Assembly (NCBI GenBank): GCA_024998685.1
Contig: JACOEH010000012.1
Location: forward strand, 45,722-109,721
Direction of reading: 5' to 3'
DNA: 64,000 nt
Source: Nitrospira sp.
GTDB taxonomy: Bacteria > Nitrospirota > Nitrospiria > Nitrospirales > Nitrospiraceae
Part shown: positions 26,292 to 37,232 of the stretch, one piece after another
Numbering within the stretch: position 1 is the first letter of the stretch
Layout of the letters: every line of letters starts with the position of its first letter
Translations under genes and position numbers: made by a program
The notes under the pieces: model-generated
Told to the model about the DNA's origin: nothing
What the model saw: the letters and a program-made list of their open reading frames with translations, nothing else
The model's database searches: none

Positions 26292-26375
26292 ATGGATAGT
26301 ACCTTCTTGATGTTCGCGTCTGTCATGCTTGCAATCTTCATCGGTGGCTTAGTCGTATACAAAAAGAGTTCGTAA
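26292..26375 (+). CDS. Very small single-pass membrane protein (27 residues)
   Basis: ATG 26292 to TAA 26375 encodes MDSTFLMFASVMLAIFIGGL followed by VVYKKSS: one hydrophobic helix of about 20 residues and a positively charged tail, which by the positive-inside rule suggests the C-terminus in the cytoplasm. An AAAGGAG site lies 6 bases before the ATG, one of the best in the window. Such tiny helices often are accessory subunits of respiratory oxidases (CydX/CcoQ-like) or regulators of membrane enzymes. There is no partner gene beside it, so the role is unknown. The direct repeat AGAGTTCGTAA follows its stop. Confidence 0.6.
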   Translation: MDSTFLMFASVMLAIFIGGLVVYKKSS

Positions 26376-26513
26376 AGAGTTCGTAACGCGCCCGGATCAG
26401 CATATTGGCCAAAAAGCACCGGTGGCGAGCGGCAGGTCTTCAATCAATAGCGGATACGTAACGGTTGAGGTTTGTCGCTAGTGCGCCGGTGCGTGGTGGC
26501 TTAAGCGCGTCGC

Positions 26514-26687
26514 TCAGTATTCGTCGATTTCGTCAGTCTCATCGATCATCTCTGCCGTGATCTCATCACTCTCGGCGGTCCATTGAGCCAGTGGAATGCC
26601 CTTGGCTTTCAGAATGGCTTCTTGCTCGGTTCCTGCTGCCATGGTGAGTTCATAGGTTACTGTTTGCTTGACTTGAAACATTCTCAT
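26514..26687 (-). CDS. Small acidic protein (57 residues)
   Basis: ATG 26687 to TGA 26514. The protein starts MRMFQVKQTVTYELTMAAGT, has a predicted helix EQEAILKAKGIPLAQW, and ends in a strongly acidic tail (DEITAEMIDETDEIDEY). A short AGGTG site lies upstream of ATG. The N-terminal strand-helix pattern, with a hydrophobic/charged mix and an acidic tail, is protein-like and codon use is normal. I know no family for it. It lies between the tiny membrane peptide gene and the NHL gene, transcribed in the opposite direction. Confidence 0.5.
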   Translation of the reverse strand: MRMFQVKQTVTYELTMAAGTEQEAILKAKGIPLAQWTAESDEITAEMIDETDEIDEY

Positions 26688-26933
26688 AATTCTTCACCTT
26701 TTTATTCTGCTCCATCTATCATTTCGATCTATCATTGATACGCTGGTTGCCGATCATCGGTTCTATCGGAAACGACGATCTATGATACCTATCGCTTAAA
26801 GAAAAGGAGGGAACCATTCTTCACGAGTTCCACCACGGTAGCCGGCGCCATTGTAATCGATTCGGGTATGGATACTATAGAGTCTCCTTCAAGCTGTCAT
26901 GTTCCAACTCCAAGACAGGGTGACCGTTGCCTT

Positions 26934-26962
26934 GACTCTATTTCCGTTGCTTTGCTAGAGTG
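26934..26962 (+). promoter_or_regulatory. Promoter for the FN3/NHL-repeat protein
   Basis: TTGACT (26934-26939) and CTAGAG (26957-26962) have a 17-base spacer. The transcript would start near 26970, leaving about 70 bases before ATG 27040. Confidence 0.5.
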
Positions 26963-27039
26963 ACCAATCCAAGTCTAAACGATTGAAAGTTCCCACTGTT
27001 TCTGAATTGTTCCACAAAACAATCCGAGGGAATACCGTG

Positions 27040-30006
27040 ATGAACGCGTGGCTTTTTGACGATACCTTTAAACGTAATCCATTCCTTCTCTGTATCGAAG
27101 GGCTCCAAGGAGAGTGGGGTGGCGGAGATTCGGTGACGGAGGAAGAAGAACTGCCGTTGCCTCCGCAGAACGTTCAAGCAAAGCCGGGCAACGGGCGCAT
27201 TACCGTCACGTGGGATCCGGTTCCTGATGCCATGTACTACAACCTCTATTTCCAGACGACCAAAGGTGTGCAGATCAAGTTCTCAGAGCTGACTCGTCCC
27301 ATAGCGGGGCCAGAAGATTTCAAAAGTGCGATCGGTGTGAAGAAAGACAAGGCCACCTGCCTGGAAGGCGCCTCTAGTCCTTATGTCCATGACGATCTTG
27401 CCAACGGCACCTGTTATCACTATGTCGTCACCGTCGTCACTCCCAAGGGCGAAAGTCCCGAATCGCAAGAAGTGATGGCTATTCCATCGCCCTATCTCCT
27501 TGCCATGGTCATCGGCTGCGAAGGAGTGGGCGACGGCGAATTGAACTCGCCCACAGGGATCGCACTCGACAAGGACGGCAACATCTACGTGGCAGATACC
27601 GACAATCATTCGATCCAAAAATTCGATCGGACCGGAAAGTTTCTGGCTCGATGGGGTGGTGAACCCAGTTCACAGGAAGGCCAATTTTACTATCCCCGCG
27701 GGTTGGCTGTCGGGCCGGACGATGCCGTGTACGTGGCCGATAGCGGCAACAACCGGGTGCAGAAGTTCGATCCCGAAGGCAACGCGCAGAAAGCCTGGGG
27801 CAAGTTCGGGTTCGCCTGGCGTGGAGCCGACATGGGCCGCTTCGATGTGCCCTGGGGCATTACGACGGATCAAGACGGCAATGTCTACGTCTCCGACACG
27901 AGCAACGCGCGCATTCAAAAATTCCAAGCCGACGGCCAGCCGCTGTTGAAGTGGGGCCGTGACGGCAGCTTTGACGGCGCGTTCTTTTTCCCGCGCGGCG
28001 TCGCGGTGGATTTCGTCGGCAATGTGTATGTCGCCGACGAGAGCAACAGTCGTATCCAAAAGTTCGATGCCCGCGGGAGTTTTTTGACGAAGTGGGGGCG
28101 AGAGGGCCATGGACCCGGACAGTTCAAGTCTCCGTGGGGCATCGCGTGTGACGCGTTAGGGAACGTCTATGTCGTCGACAGCGGCAACCATCGGATTCAG
28201 AAGTTCGACGGCAACGGCACGTTCCTTTGCTCATTCGGGAACCGCGGAAAAACTGAGGGACAGGTCAATTTTCCCTACGGCATCGCGGTGGATAAGGAAG
28301 GCTGTGTGTACGTCGCCGACAGCGGCAATCACCGCATCCTCAAATACGTGCCGACCGAAGAAGAGATGAATCGTGGGAAGGACCAGCCGACGCAAACGAT
28401 GGAAGCCGGTGGGATGCAGCCGCCCCGCAGTCTTGCCGTCAAGGCCGGTGATACGGAAGTCTTCCTGAGCTGGATGGAAGTACCCGGCGCGCAATCGTAC
28501 AATCTCTATTTCAGCACCGCGTCTCATGTCACGCTCGAGGGGGCGACGAAGATCGAAGGCGTGACGAATCCCTATACGCATGAAGGTCTCTCCAACGATA
28601 CGCCGTACTATTATGCCGTGACCGCATCGTTCGAAGACGGGACGGAAAGCGGACTGTCGGAAGAAGTGATGGCGACGCCGGTGCTCATCGATATCACAGC
28701 GCCACAGAATCCCTACGCCGTGATCAATCATGGAGCCTTCATAACCAATTCGCCCGATGTCGTGGTGACGATCTCGGCGACCGATTTGGACACGGGGGTC
28801 GGGGCGTATTTTATTTCTGAAAGTCCGCTGACTCCGATGGCCGGGACACCAGGGTGGGTGGATACGACGCCGGCGATCAAGTTCGGATCCACGATACCGT
28901 TCATTCTCTCGCCTGGAGACGGGCACAAGACTATTTATGTGTGGTTCAGAGATATCGGCAACAATGTCTCCACGCCGGCCAGCGCCACGATTCTGGTCAA
29001 TACATCGGGCTATTTGTGCGTGTCGAAATGGGGGAAACCCGGACGGGGCGCATCGCTGCTGCACGGCGGAGAATTTATAGCGCCGATGTACGGACTGTGC
29101 GTCGACCAGCAGGGATCGCTGTTCGTCGTCGACAACGGCAACAATCGCGTGCAGAAGTTCGACAATGCCGGGAACTTCATCATTCTGTGGGGAAGTTTCG
29201 GCTCGGCCAATTCGAATTTTCACAATCCCACCGGTATTGCCTGCGACGGCAGGGGCGATGTCTGGGTGGTGGATACCAACAACCACCGGGTTCAAAAGTT
29301 CGACGGGAAGCTCGGCGGCTACCTCATGAAGTTCGGTTCTCGTGGAAACGGTGAAGGACAGTTTAATGCCCCCTGGGGAGTTGCGGTCGATCGCGTCCGT
29401 GGCTATCTTTACGTCGTCGACAGCGCCAATTTCCGCGTGCAGAAATTCGACATGTCCGGTGAGTTCATCATGGCCTGGGGCAGCTTCGGCAACGGAGACG
29501 GCCAGTTCTATTTTCCACGCGGGGTGGCGGTCGATCAAGAAGATGGGGCGGTCTATGTCGTCGATATGGGAAATCACCGCATCCAGAAGTTCGATACCAG
29601 CACCAACGTCCTGCCGCAACTGTTGACGAAATGGGGAGGCAGTTCGACGGCCGGGCATGCCAGTAGTTCTTTGGCGCAGGAGGCCGGACAATTGCGCTCT
29701 CCCTGGGGCATTACGATCGACGGAGCCGGGGATGTCTATGTGACGGATACGGGGAATCATCGGATCGAAAAATTCGACCGGGAGGGTAGTTTCATCACCC
29801 AGTGGGGCGGGTTCGGCAACGGGGGCGGGCAATTCAATTTTCCGTATGGAATCGCCGTCGATGCGAAGGGGAGCGTCTTTGTCGTCGATAGCGGAAACAC
29901 GCGGGTGCAGCAGTTCATGCCGGCGGACGAGGGCAGCGAGCGGTTGCAGGACGAAGCCGAGGAGTTGGTCGAGTTGGAGAAAGCGCAACGGACGCAGAAC
30001 GTTTGA
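27040..30006 (+). CDS. Large FN3/NHL-repeat (beta-propeller) protein
   Basis: A 988-residue protein. Layout: an FN3-like domain (about 35-150), a first set of about six NHL repeats (about 160-437), a second FN3 domain (about 462-550), an Ig-like region (about 550-655) and a second set of about six NHL repeats (about 657-963). Repeats have the form [24 protein letters not shown], giving two beta-propellers. NHL propellers bind proteins, polysaccharides or RNA. No signal peptide is visible from ATG 27040, chosen because GAGGG lies 10 bases upstream; a TTG at 26983 adds residues but no signal. Export by another route or a cytoplasmic role is possible. Confidence 0.85.
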   Translation: MNAWLFDDTFKRNPFLLCIEGLQGEWGGGDSVTEEEELPLPPQNVQAKPGNGRITVTWDPVPDAMYYNLYFQTTKGVQIKFSELTRPIAGPEDFKSAIGVKKDKATCLEGASSPYVHDDLANGTCYHYVVTVVTPKGESPESQEVMAIPSPYLLAMVIGCEGVGDGELNSPTGIALDKDGNIYVADTDNHSIQKFDRTGKFLARWGGEPSSQEGQFYYPRGLAVGPDDAVYVADSGNNRVQKFDPEGNAQKAWGKFGFAWRGADMGRFDVPWGITTDQDGNVYVSDTSNARIQKFQADGQPLLKWGRDGSFDGAFFFPRGVAVDFVGNVYVADESNSRIQKFDARGSFLTKWGREGHGPGQFKSPWGIACDALGNVYVVDSGNHRIQKFDGNGTFLCSFGNRGKTEGQVNFPYGIAVDKEGCVYVADSGNHRILKYVPTEEEMNRGKDQPTQTMEAGGMQPPRSLAVKAGDTEVFLSWMEVPGAQSYNLYFSTASHVTLEGATKIEGVTNPYTHEGLSNDTPYYYAVTASFEDGTESGLSEEVMATPVLIDITAPQNPYAVINHGAFITNSPDVVVTISATDLDTGVGAYFISESPLTPMAGTPGWVDTTPAIKFGSTIPFILSPGDGHKTIYVWFRDIGNNVSTPASATILVNTSGYLCVSKWGKPGRGASLLHGGEFIAPMYGLCVDQQGSLFVVDNGNNRVQKFDNAGNFIILWGSFGSANSNFHNPTGIACDGRGDVWVVDTNNHRVQKFDGKLGGYLMKFGSRGNGEGQFNAPWGVAVDRVRGYLYVVDSANFRVQKFDMSGEFIMAWGSFGNGDGQFYFPRGVAVDQEDGAVYVVDMGNHRIQKFDTSTNVLPQLLTKWGGSSTAGHASSSLAQEAGQLRSPWGITIDGAGDVYVTDTGNHRIEKFDREGSFITQWGGFGNGGGQFNFPYGIAVDAKGSVFVVDSGNTRVQQFMPADEGSERLQDEAEELVELEKAQRTQNV

Positions 30007-30016
30007 AGAGGGAACG

Positions 30017-31483
30017 ATGCTTGACAAAGAACCGCGACTAGGTCTGACGTACGATGACGTGGTCCTCGTGCCGGCCAAGTCGCAGATCGTGCCCAACGAA
30101 GTCGATACCGGCACCTTCGTCTCGCGCAATATCCGGATCAATATCCCGCTTGTCAGCGCGGCTATGGATACGGTGACAGAATCTCGGCTGGCGATCGCGA
30201 TGGCTCGCGAAGGGGGAATCGGAATCATTCATCGTGTGCTGTCTCCGGCGGATCAGGCGATAGAGGTGGATAAAGTCAAGAAGTCCGAAAGCGGGATGAT
30301 CATGGATCCCGTGACGATTTCTCCCGACGAAACCATTCGGGATGCCCACCAGCTGATGGCGAAATATCGGATCTCAGGCATCCCCGTCACGAAAGGGCGC
30401 AAGCTGGTCGGGATCCTCACCAACCGCGATCTGAGATTCGAAACCAGGATGGATATGAAGGTGTCGCAGGTGATGAAGCGAGACCGGCTGATCACGGCGC
30501 CGGAGGGCACCAGCTTGGAGAAGGCAAGAGAGATCCTGCATGAGCATCGGATTGAAAAACTACCGGTGGTGAATAAGGAGTTTGAACTCAAGGGTCTCAT
30601 TACCATCAAGGATATCGAAAAGCGGATCAAGTATCCCAACGCATGTAAAGACAGCCACGGGCGCTTACGGGTCGGAGCGGCGGTCGGCGTCGGGCAGAAT
30701 ACGGAAGAGCGCGTGACCCTGCTCAAGAAATCCGGCGTGGATCTTGTGGTGATCGATACGGCGCACGGCCATTCGCAAGCCGTACTGGATGCGGCGAGGA
30801 TGATCAAGAAGCTCTACCCGGATCTCGAACTGGTCGTCGGAAACATTGGAACGATGGAGGCGGCGAAAGACCTTCTCAAGGTCGGAGTCGACGCGGTCAA
30901 GGTCGGAGTCGGACCGGGATCGATCTGCACGACACGGATTGTGTCGGGCGCCGGGATGCCGCAGTTGACCGCCATTGCGGATTGCGCAAAAGCTTTACAG
31001 GGGAGCGGTGTGCCGGTGATTGCCGATGGAGGCATCAAATTCTCCGGCGATATCACGAAAGCCCTGGCCGCCGGGGCGTCCTCTGTGATGCTTGGCGGGC
31101 TCTTTGCCGGAACGGAAGAGTCTCCCGGTGAGACGGTGCTCTATCAAGCCAGAACCTACAAGGTGTATCGCGGCATGGGCTCCATCGGGGCGATGGAGCG
31201 AGGGGGCGGTGATCGATACGGACAAGGAGGACGCCCGGCCCAGAAGCTGGTTCCAGAAGGGATCGAAGGCCGTGTTCCCTATAAAGGTCCGTTGGCCGCC
31301 GTAGTGTATCAGTTGGTCGGCGGTGTGAGATCGGGAATGGGATACTGCGGCTGTAAAACAATTGCCGACTTGCAACAGAATGCCGCGTTCATCAGACAGT
31401 CCGTGGCCGGACTCCGGGAGAGCCATGTGCATGACGTGATCATTACCAAAGAGGCGCCGAACTATCGGATGGATTGGGAGTGA
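30017..31483 (+). CDS. guaB: Inosine-5'-monophosphate dehydrogenase
   Basis: A 488-residue enzyme that converts IMP to XMP with NAD, the committed step of GTP synthesis. [14 protein letters not shown] and [19 protein letters not shown] are the family N-terminus; two CBS domains occupy about residues 90-205 (for example [16 protein letters not shown]). [19 protein letters not shown] carries the catalytic Cys near residue 302 and [10 protein letters not shown] is the flap. Length and motifs are standard. The ATG follows a GAAGAGGGAACG site. The frame is open upstream, but that part overlaps the NHL gene. guaA follows after a hairpin-type spacer, so the two GMP genes are adjacent. Confidence 0.97.
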   Translation: MLDKEPRLGLTYDDVVLVPAKSQIVPNEVDTGTFVSRNIRINIPLVSAAMDTVTESRLAIAMAREGGIGIIHRVLSPADQAIEVDKVKKSESGMIMDPVTISPDETIRDAHQLMAKYRISGIPVTKGRKLVGILTNRDLRFETRMDMKVSQVMKRDRLITAPEGTSLEKAREILHEHRIEKLPVVNKEFELKGLITIKDIEKRIKYPNACKDSHGRLRVGAAVGVGQNTEERVTLLKKSGVDLVVIDTAHGHSQAVLDAARMIKKLYPDLELVVGNIGTMEAAKDLLKVGVDAVKVGVGPGSICTTRIVSGAGMPQLTAIADCAKALQGSGVPVIADGGIKFSGDITKALAAGASSVMLGGLFAGTEESPGETVLYQARTYKVYRGMGSIGAMERGGGDRYGQGGRPAQKLVPEGIEGRVPYKGPLAAVVYQLVGGVRSGMGYCGCKTIADLQQNAAFIRQSVAGLRESHVHDVIITKEAPNYRMDWE

Positions 31484-31510
31484 CTTACTCGTTATTCGTG
31501 AATCATGAAT

Positions 31511-31574
31511 CGTTAATCGTAGCTTTTCATCCATTGTTCTCTTGCGGTTAACGCTTAACGTTGCACGATTAACG
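31511..31574. repeat. Hairpin-forming intergenic repeat, copy A
   Basis: CGTTAATCGT (31511-31520) and ACGATTAACG (31565-31574) are exact inverted arms, enclosing TCTTGCGGTTAACG, which also occurs in copy B. The repeat fills the guaB-guaA spacer and ends six bases before ATG 31580, leaving little room for a ribosome-binding site. It looks like a REP-type element. Confidence 0.55.
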
Positions 31575-31579
31575 TCCCC

Positions 31580-33136
31580 ATGGAACTCTGGCACGATAGA
31601 ATTCTGGTTCTCGACTTTGGGTCGCAGTACACGCAACTGATCGCCCGCCGCATTCGCGAAGCGCAGGTCTATTCGCAAATTCTTCCCTGTACGATCCCGT
31701 TGGCGACGATTCTCGCGTATCGGCCGCAAGGCATCGTCCTTTCCGGCGGCCCCTCCAGTGTGTACGAGAAAAAGGCTCCGATTGTCGCCAAAGAGCTGTT
31801 CGATCAGAACATCCCGATCCTCGGCATTTGCTACGGCATGCAGTTGGTGACTCATCTCTCCGGAGGAATCGTCGCGAAGTCGACACATCGTGAATATGGC
31901 AGAGCCGATCTGACGATCGACGATGCAGAGGATCTTTTTAAAGGAGTCGGAGCCGATCGATCGACCGCCGTGTGGATGTCTCACGGTGATCGCATCGAGC
32001 GGATGCCGCCGGGGTTTCGATCGATTGCGCATACGAACAACTCGCCCGTCGCGGCGATGAAGCGGGACGATGATCAGCGCCGGATCTATTGTTTGCAGTT
32101 CCATCCCGAAGTGGCGCACACGCCGGAAGGGACGAAGATTCTCCGCAACTTCGTCTATGAGATTTGCGGCTGCAAGTCGACCTGGACCATGCAGTCTTAT
32201 GTTGAGACCGTGGTCGGGCAGATTCGTGAACAGGTCGGCAAGGAGCGAGTCATCTGCGCACTGAGCGGCGGTGTGGATTCATCGGTTGCGGCGGCGCTGA
32301 CGCATCGGGCGATCGGCGATCAGCTCACGTGCATCTTCGTCGATAACGGCGTTTTGCGGGCCGGTGAACGTGATCAAGTCCGGAAGACCTTCGCGTCGCA
32401 GTTGCATCTCAATGTACGAATTCTGGACGGGACCAAGCAATTTCTCGCCGATCTGAAAAATGTGACGGATCCGGAGCGAAAACGAAAGATCATCGGCCGG
32501 CAGTTCATCAAGCGATTCGAGGCTGAATCCAAGAAGCTGAAAGGCGTCAAATATTTGGTCCAGGGCACGCTCTACCCCGACGTGATCGAAAGCATCAGTT
32601 TCAAAGGCCCTTCGGCCACGATTAAAACCCATCACAACGTCGGCGGCTTGCCGGCGCGCATGAAGCTCAAGCTCATCGAACCGCTGCGGGAACTATTCAA
32701 GGATGAAGTGCGGGTGTTGGGAACGGAACTGGGATTGCCGGACGAGATTATCTGGCGCCAACCGTTCCCTGGGCCGGGTCTGGCGATCCGCGTGCTCGGC
32801 GCAGTGACGCCGGAACGGTTGGCGATTCTGCGGGCAGCGGAAGCGATCGTCGATCAGGAAATCCGAAGTGCCGGTCTCTATCGTGAAATCTGGCAGGCGT
32901 TTGCCGTCTTATTGCCGATTCGAACTGTCGGAGTGATGGGCGATCAACGGACCTATGAGCATGTCATCGCGATTCGCGCCGTCACCAGCGTAGACGGCAT
33001 GACCGCCGATTGGGCCAAGATACCGAACGACGTGCTTGGCCGCATATCGAATCGGATCATCAACGAAGTCAAAGGCGTGAATCGGGTCGTATACGACATC
33101 AGCTCGAAACCACCGAGCACCATTGAATGGGAGTAA
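31580..33136 (+). CDS. guaA: GMP synthase (glutamine-hydrolysing)
   Basis: A 518-residue enzyme that turns XMP into GMP using glutamine and ATP. The N-terminal glutaminase half starts [18 protein letters not shown], with the nucleophilic Cys in ILGICYGMQ (about 83) and the His/Glu pair in [12 protein letters not shown]. The synthetase half has the P-loop [15 protein letters not shown] (near 225), followed by [13 protein letters not shown] and [14 protein letters not shown]. Length is standard. ATG 31580 has no ribosome-binding site and is preceded directly by the hairpin repeat. It lies downstream of guaB and ahead of the pseudouridine synthase, all on the plus strand. Confidence 0.97.
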   Translation: MELWHDRILVLDFGSQYTQLIARRIREAQVYSQILPCTIPLATILAYRPQGIVLSGGPSSVYEKKAPIVAKELFDQNIPILGICYGMQLVTHLSGGIVAKSTHREYGRADLTIDDAEDLFKGVGADRSTAVWMSHGDRIERMPPGFRSIAHTNNSPVAAMKRDDDQRRIYCLQFHPEVAHTPEGTKILRNFVYEICGCKSTWTMQSYVETVVGQIREQVGKERVICALSGGVDSSVAAALTHRAIGDQLTCIFVDNGVLRAGERDQVRKTFASQLHLNVRILDGTKQFLADLKNVTDPERKRKIIGRQFIKRFEAESKKLKGVKYLVQGTLYPDVIESISFKGPSATIKTHHNVGGLPARMKLKLIEPLRELFKDEVRVLGTELGLPDEIIWRQPFPGPGLAIRVLGAVTPERLAILRAAEAIVDQEIRSAGLYREIWQAFAVLLPIRTVGVMGDQRTYEHVIAIRAVTSVDGMTADWAKIPNDVLGRISNRIINEVKGVNRVVYDISSKPPSTIEWE

Positions 33137-33138
33137 GA

Positions 33139-33203
33139 CGTGAATCGTTATTCGTTAAACGCAGGCAGAAGCCCATCTTGCGGTTAACGTGTAACGATTC
33201 ACG
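33139..33203. repeat. Hairpin-forming intergenic repeat, copy B
   Basis: CGTGAATCGTT (33139-33149) and AACGATTCACG (33193-33203) are exact 11-base inverted arms. Inside is TCTTGCGGTTAACG, as in copy A. The right arm ends immediately before ATG 33204 of the pseudouridine synthase gene, so no ribosome-binding site is possible outside the repeat. Confidence 0.6.
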
Positions 33204-34058
33204 ATGAACGAAATGGAAGTCAGGCTCCAAAAGCTTATCGCCGGCACGGGGCTTTCGTCACGCCGAAAGGCCGAGATATTGATCGCTTCAGGCCGAGTGT
33301 CGGTGAACGGCAAGGTCGTCACGGAACTTGGGACGAAGGTCGACCCTACCCGAGATCATGTGAAGGTCGATGGGAAGCATCTCACATCGGTCCAGCCTTT
33401 TGTGTATCTGATATTGAATAAACCCAAGAACGTGATGTCCACGCTCGATGATCCGGGTGGACGGACGACCGTGAAGGATTTCTTGCGTGGAGTATCCGTT
33501 CGCGTGTTCCCTGTCGGCCGGCTCGATTTCGACAGCGAAGGGTTGATGTTGCTGACGAACAACGGCGAGCTTGCGCAGGCCCTGTTGCATCCGCGCTATC
33601 ATGTGCCGAAGACGTATCTGATAAAAGTGAAGGGTGCGTTGAGTAATGAAGAGATCGCTCGTTTGGAGCGAGGAGTCAAACTTGAGGACGGGATGACGGG
33701 TCCGGCCCATGTGAAGAAGGTGCGAAAAGTCGAGGCGAACTCCTGGCTGGAAATCACCATTCGGGAAGGACGCAAGCATCAAGTCAAGCGCATGTTGGAC
33801 GCGGTCGGGCATCCGGTGCTCAAGCTCTTACGGATTCGGATGGGGCCTCTCTTGCTCGGCAATCTGGAACCAGGAGAGTTTCGGTTCTTGACGGATCGAG
33901 AGGCCAACACGTTGAGGGAGTTGGTCGATGAACGGATGGCGTCGGTGGAACGGGGAGAGGAGCCGGTACCGAGACCGAAGCGGCCGATCAGGGGAAAGGG
34001 TTGGGCCAAGCCCGAGAGAAATAAAAAGTTTTCCGGGAAGAAAGTGAAGGTGACATGA
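33204..34058 (+). CDS. rluB: Pseudouridine synthase, RluB/RsuA family
   Basis: A 284-residue protein with an N-terminal S4 RNA-binding domain ([30 protein letters not shown]) and a catalytic domain. [20 protein letters not shown] contains the catalytic Asp in GRLDFDS, and [10 protein letters not shown] is also typical. The C-terminal 60 residues are basic ([22 protein letters not shown]) and probably contact rRNA. The best match is RluB (23S rRNA U2605), but RluE or RsuA specificities cannot be excluded. A second in-frame ATG at 33210 is an alternative start. Its stop overlaps the ATG of aspS by 4 bases, so they are coupled. Confidence 0.86.
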   Translation: MNEMEVRLQKLIAGTGLSSRRKAEILIASGRVSVNGKVVTELGTKVDPTRDHVKVDGKHLTSVQPFVYLILNKPKNVMSTLDDPGGRTTVKDFLRGVSVRVFPVGRLDFDSEGLMLLTNNGELAQALLHPRYHVPKTYLIKVKGALSNEEIARLERGVKLEDGMTGPAHVKKVRKVEANSWLEITIREGRKHQVKRMLDAVGHPVLKLLRIRMGPLLLGNLEPGEFRFLTDREANTLRELVDERMASVERGEEPVPRPKRPIRGKGWAKPERNKKFSGKKVKVT

Positions 34059-35818
34059 AGATCCGGACTCACCGCTGTGGAGAGTTGAATACGAAACAAA
34101 TCGGCAAGACCGTTGTCTTGAACGGGTGGGTTCAGCGGCGGCGCGATCATGGCATGGTCATCTTCATCGATCTTCGTGATCGAACCGGCATCACGCAGGT
34201 CGTATTCAACGCGGAACGAAATCCTACGGTTCACCACGCAGCCCATTCACTCCGTAGCGAGTGTGTCGTGTCGGTCATTGGCCAAGTCATGGCGCGGCCG
34301 GATGAATCGAAGAATCCCAATCTCTCCACCGGAGAAATCGAGGTCTTCGTCGACGAGGTGGAAATTCTGAATGAGGCCAAAACACCGCCGTTCTTGATCG
34401 AAGACGAGGCGGAAGTGACGGAAGCCATCCGCTTGAAGTATCGTTTTTTGGATCTGCGGCGCCCCAGAATGCAGCGTCTCTTGAGGCTACGTCATGGGAT
34501 CACGCAGGCTACCAGGGAATTCTTGAATGCGGAAGACTTCTTGGAAGTAGAGACGCCGATTCTGACCAAGAGCACACCGGAAGGCGCTCGAGATTATCTG
34601 GTTCCGAGCCGCGTCAATGCCGGGCAGTTCTTCGCGCTGCCGCAGTCGCCGCAATTGTTCAAGCAAGTTCTGATGGTCGGCGGAGTTGATCGCTACTATC
34701 AGATTGCCCGCTGTTTCCGTGATGAAGATCTCCGAAACGATCGGCAACCGGAGTTCACCCAGATCGATCTGGAGATGTCGTTCGTAGATCGTGAGCAAGT
34801 CATGAGTCTCATGGAGCGCATGATCGTGACCGTCTTCCGTGAGGCAGGCGGTGTGCAGTTGCCGACGCCATTCCCTCGAATGACCTACGCGGAGGCCATG
34901 GGCCGTTACGGATCGGACAAACCGGATCTCCGGTTCGGCATGCCGCTTTATGACGTAACGGCATTCGGCGCGTCGAGTGAGTTCAAGGTCTTCAAAGAAG
35001 CGGCGACCAAGGGCGGTATCGTCAAGGCATTAATCGTAAAAGGAGGGGCGGCGCTGTCGCGAACACGTATCGACGCATTAGGCGAAACGGCGAAGAGCTT
35101 CGGCGCCAAGGGCCTGGCCTGGCTCAAGATTACAACGGAAGGACAACTTGAATCGGTGATTGCCAAGTTTTTGGATGCCAAGGCATTTGCCGCGGCATTG
35201 CCTCAAGCCATGCCTGGGGATTTGGTTCTATTCGGCGCGGACAAAGCCTCGGTCGTCCACGATGTGATGGGACGTATTAGGCTGTTGCTGGGCGAAGAAC
35301 TGAATCTCATCGACAAGACCGCTTGGAAGCCGCTCTGGGTGACGGATTTTCCGCTGCTCGACTATTCCCCGGAGGAGAAGCGGTATGTGGCCATGCACCA
35401 TCCGTTCACGGCGCCGCTTGATGAAGACCTGCAGTTGTTCGAGTCCGATCCTCTGAAAGTGCGGGCGAAGGCCTACGACATGGTGCTGAACGGGAGCGAG
35501 GTTGGGGGCGGCAGTATCCGTATCCACCGACGAGATGTGCAAAGCAAAGTATTCGATCTCCTTGGGATCGGCAAGGATGAAGCATCGGCTAAGTTTGGAT
35601 TTCTGCTCGATGCGCTGGACTATGGTGCGCCGCCGCACGGCGGCATTGCATTTGGATTGGATCGATTGGTCATGCTGCTCGGCAACGCCGATTCCATCCG
35701 CGACGTCATCGCATTCCCCAAGACCCAGAAGGCGCAATGTCCCCTCACCGATGCGCCGTCGGCAGTGAGTCCGGATCAACTCAAGGAATTGCGCATCAAG
35801 CTGGATGTGGTCGAATAG
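34055..35818 (+). CDS. aspS: Aspartyl-tRNA synthetase (bacterial long form)
   Basis: A 587-residue class II synthetase. An OB-fold anticodon-binding domain ([24 protein letters not shown]) is followed by motif 2 ([22 protein letters not shown]), a bacterial GAD insertion of about 120 residues, and motif 3 ([12 protein letters not shown]) near the end, with [16 protein letters not shown]. The long bacterial form may be discriminating (Asp only) or non-discriminating (also charging tRNA-Asn). Which applies depends on whether asparaginyl-tRNA synthetase is encoded elsewhere. Coupled by a 4-base overlap to the pseudouridine synthase gene and followed by aroC after 15 bases. Confidence 0.96.
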   Translation: MKIRTHRCGELNTKQIGKTVVLNGWVQRRRDHGMVIFIDLRDRTGITQVVFNAERNPTVHHAAHSLRSECVVSVIGQVMARPDESKNPNLSTGEIEVFVDEVEILNEAKTPPFLIEDEAEVTEAIRLKYRFLDLRRPRMQRLLRLRHGITQATREFLNAEDFLEVETPILTKSTPEGARDYLVPSRVNAGQFFALPQSPQLFKQVLMVGGVDRYYQIARCFRDEDLRNDRQPEFTQIDLEMSFVDREQVMSLMERMIVTVFREAGGVQLPTPFPRMTYAEAMGRYGSDKPDLRFGMPLYDVTAFGASSEFKVFKEAATKGGIVKALIVKGGAALSRTRIDALGETAKSFGAKGLAWLKITTEGQLESVIAKFLDAKAFAAALPQAMPGDLVLFGADKASVVHDVMGRIRLLLGEELNLIDKTAWKPLWVTDFPLLDYSPEEKRYVAMHHPFTAPLDEDLQLFESDPLKVRAKAYDMVLNGSEVGGGSIRIHRRDVQSKVFDLLGIGKDEASAKFGFLLDALDYGAPPHGGIAFGLDRLVMLLGNADSIRDVIAFPKTQKAQCPLTDAPSAVSPDQLKELRIKLDVVE

Positions 35819-35833
35819 GGGGTTCTAGTCCGC

Positions 35834-36997
35834 ATGGCCGGCAATACGTTCGGTCACATTTTCACGGTTACCTCGTTCGGTGAAAGTCACGGACCGGCCA
35901 TTGGATGTGTCGTCGACGGTTGCCCACCGGGTCTTTCGCTTTCGACTGAAGACATCCAGAAAGATCTCGACCGACGAAAGCCGGGCACGTCCCGCCACGT
36001 GACCCAGCGTCAGGAGTCGGATACCGTTGAAATTCTCTCCGGCGTGTTTGAAGGACGGACCACCGGCACGCCGATCGCGCTGTTGATCCGCAACGAAGAT
36101 GCGCGAAGCCGCGACTACGGAAATCTGATCGACACCTTTCGCCCGGGCCACGCCGACTATACCTACTGGCAGAAATACGGGATTCGCGATCATCGAGGCG
36201 GAGGGCGGGCATCGGCCCGTGAGACTGCGGTTCGAGTCGCTGCCGCCGCCATTGCGAGGAAGTGGCTCAGGGAGAAATATGGTGTCGAGATTCGCGGCTA
36301 TCTGAGTCAGTTGGGTCCTCATGAATTGCCGTTCAAGAATTGGGAAGTCGTAAGGAGCAATCCATTTTTTTCTGCCGATCAAGACGTCGTTCCCAAGCTA
36401 GAAGCCTTCATGGATGAGTTGCGGAAGGCAGGTGATTCGGTCGGTTCCAGAATTACGACTGTGGCCGAGCAGGTGCCGGTCGGGTGGGGCGCCCCGGTCT
36501 ATGGAAAATTGGATGCCGATTTGGCCGCAGCGATGATGAGTATCAATGCGGTGAAGGCGGTCGAGATTGGGGCAGGCTTCGCGTCGGTCGCGCAGCGGGG
36601 CTCACAGCACGGCGATGAACTCACGCCAGAGGGCTTTGTCACGAATCACGCCGGCGGCATTCTAGGTGGTATTTCCACTGGGCAGGATATCGTTGTGACG
36701 ATCGGGATCAAGCCGACATCAAGCATCCGTGTGCCGCGCCGGTCCATTGATAAGAGCGGCAAGGCCGTGACGGTAGAAACCACCGGCCGCCATGACCCTT
36801 GCGTCGGCATCCGGGCCACTCCGATTGCCGAGGCCATGATGGCTCTCGTACTGATGGACCATGCGTTGTTGCATCGCGCCCAAAATGCCGATGTGAGGAC
36901 GAAGACACCAAAGATTGCTGGTTCCATCAAACGGAGTGCTTCACGCGAAAAGGGAAAACCTGCCTCGAAGATTAATTCTGATCCTGCCGAAGCGTAA
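35834..36997 (+). CDS. aroC: Chorismate synthase
   Basis: A 387-residue FMN-dependent enzyme that turns EPSP into chorismate in the shikimate pathway. [19 protein letters not shown] and [17 protein letters not shown] carry the FMN/EPSP-binding residues, [11 protein letters not shown] and [12 protein letters not shown] are also conserved. The active-site motif [19 protein letters not shown] near the end is intact. The last 25 residues are a Lys/Ser-rich extension ([18 protein letters not shown]) longer than in most family members. It follows aspS after 15 bases with only a weak ribosome-binding site and completes the plus-strand gene run. Confidence 0.96.
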   Translation: MAGNTFGHIFTVTSFGESHGPAIGCVVDGCPPGLSLSTEDIQKDLDRRKPGTSRHVTQRQESDTVEILSGVFEGRTTGTPIALLIRNEDARSRDYGNLIDTFRPGHADYTYWQKYGIRDHRGGGRASARETAVRVAAAAIARKWLREKYGVEIRGYLSQLGPHELPFKNWEVVRSNPFFSADQDVVPKLEAFMDELRKAGDSVGSRITTVAEQVPVGWGAPVYGKLDADLAAAMMSINAVKAVEIGAGFASVAQRGSQHGDELTPEGFVTNHAGGILGGISTGQDIVVTIGIKPTSSIRVPRRSIDKSGKAVTVETTGRHDPCVGIRATPIAEAMMALVLMDHALLHRAQNADVRTKTPKIAGSIKRSASREKGKPASKINSDPAEA

Positions 36998-37232
36998 CCG
37001 CTCAGCCTCACGCTTGGATGAGTCCTTCGTACGTGAGAAGCTGTCCGGCATACTGATCTTCTCTATGGTGTCTACCCCCTCCAGACTGCGAATCTCTGCC
37101 GTATAGTGGCGACTCGTTCTGAGCGGGCGCGCTGTTCGATAAATGCAAGAACTTTTCTACGAAAACCTGCTTTGAGTGCCTCGCTTGGAAACCAGGGAGC
37201 TCTACTGCGTGCGCTTCCGACGGCCTTTTCTC

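Noticed and set aside
29846..30016. In-frame extension of guaB upstream of 30017
   Set aside because: It overlaps the end of the NHL gene in another frame, and IMP dehydrogenase starts at [10 protein letters not shown] after a good ribosome-binding site.
28231..30228. A 665-codon minus-strand open frame opposite the NHL gene
   Set aside because: It is antisense to a repeat-rich gene with clear domains on the plus strand. Its own sequence shows only the mirrored repeats and no family motif.
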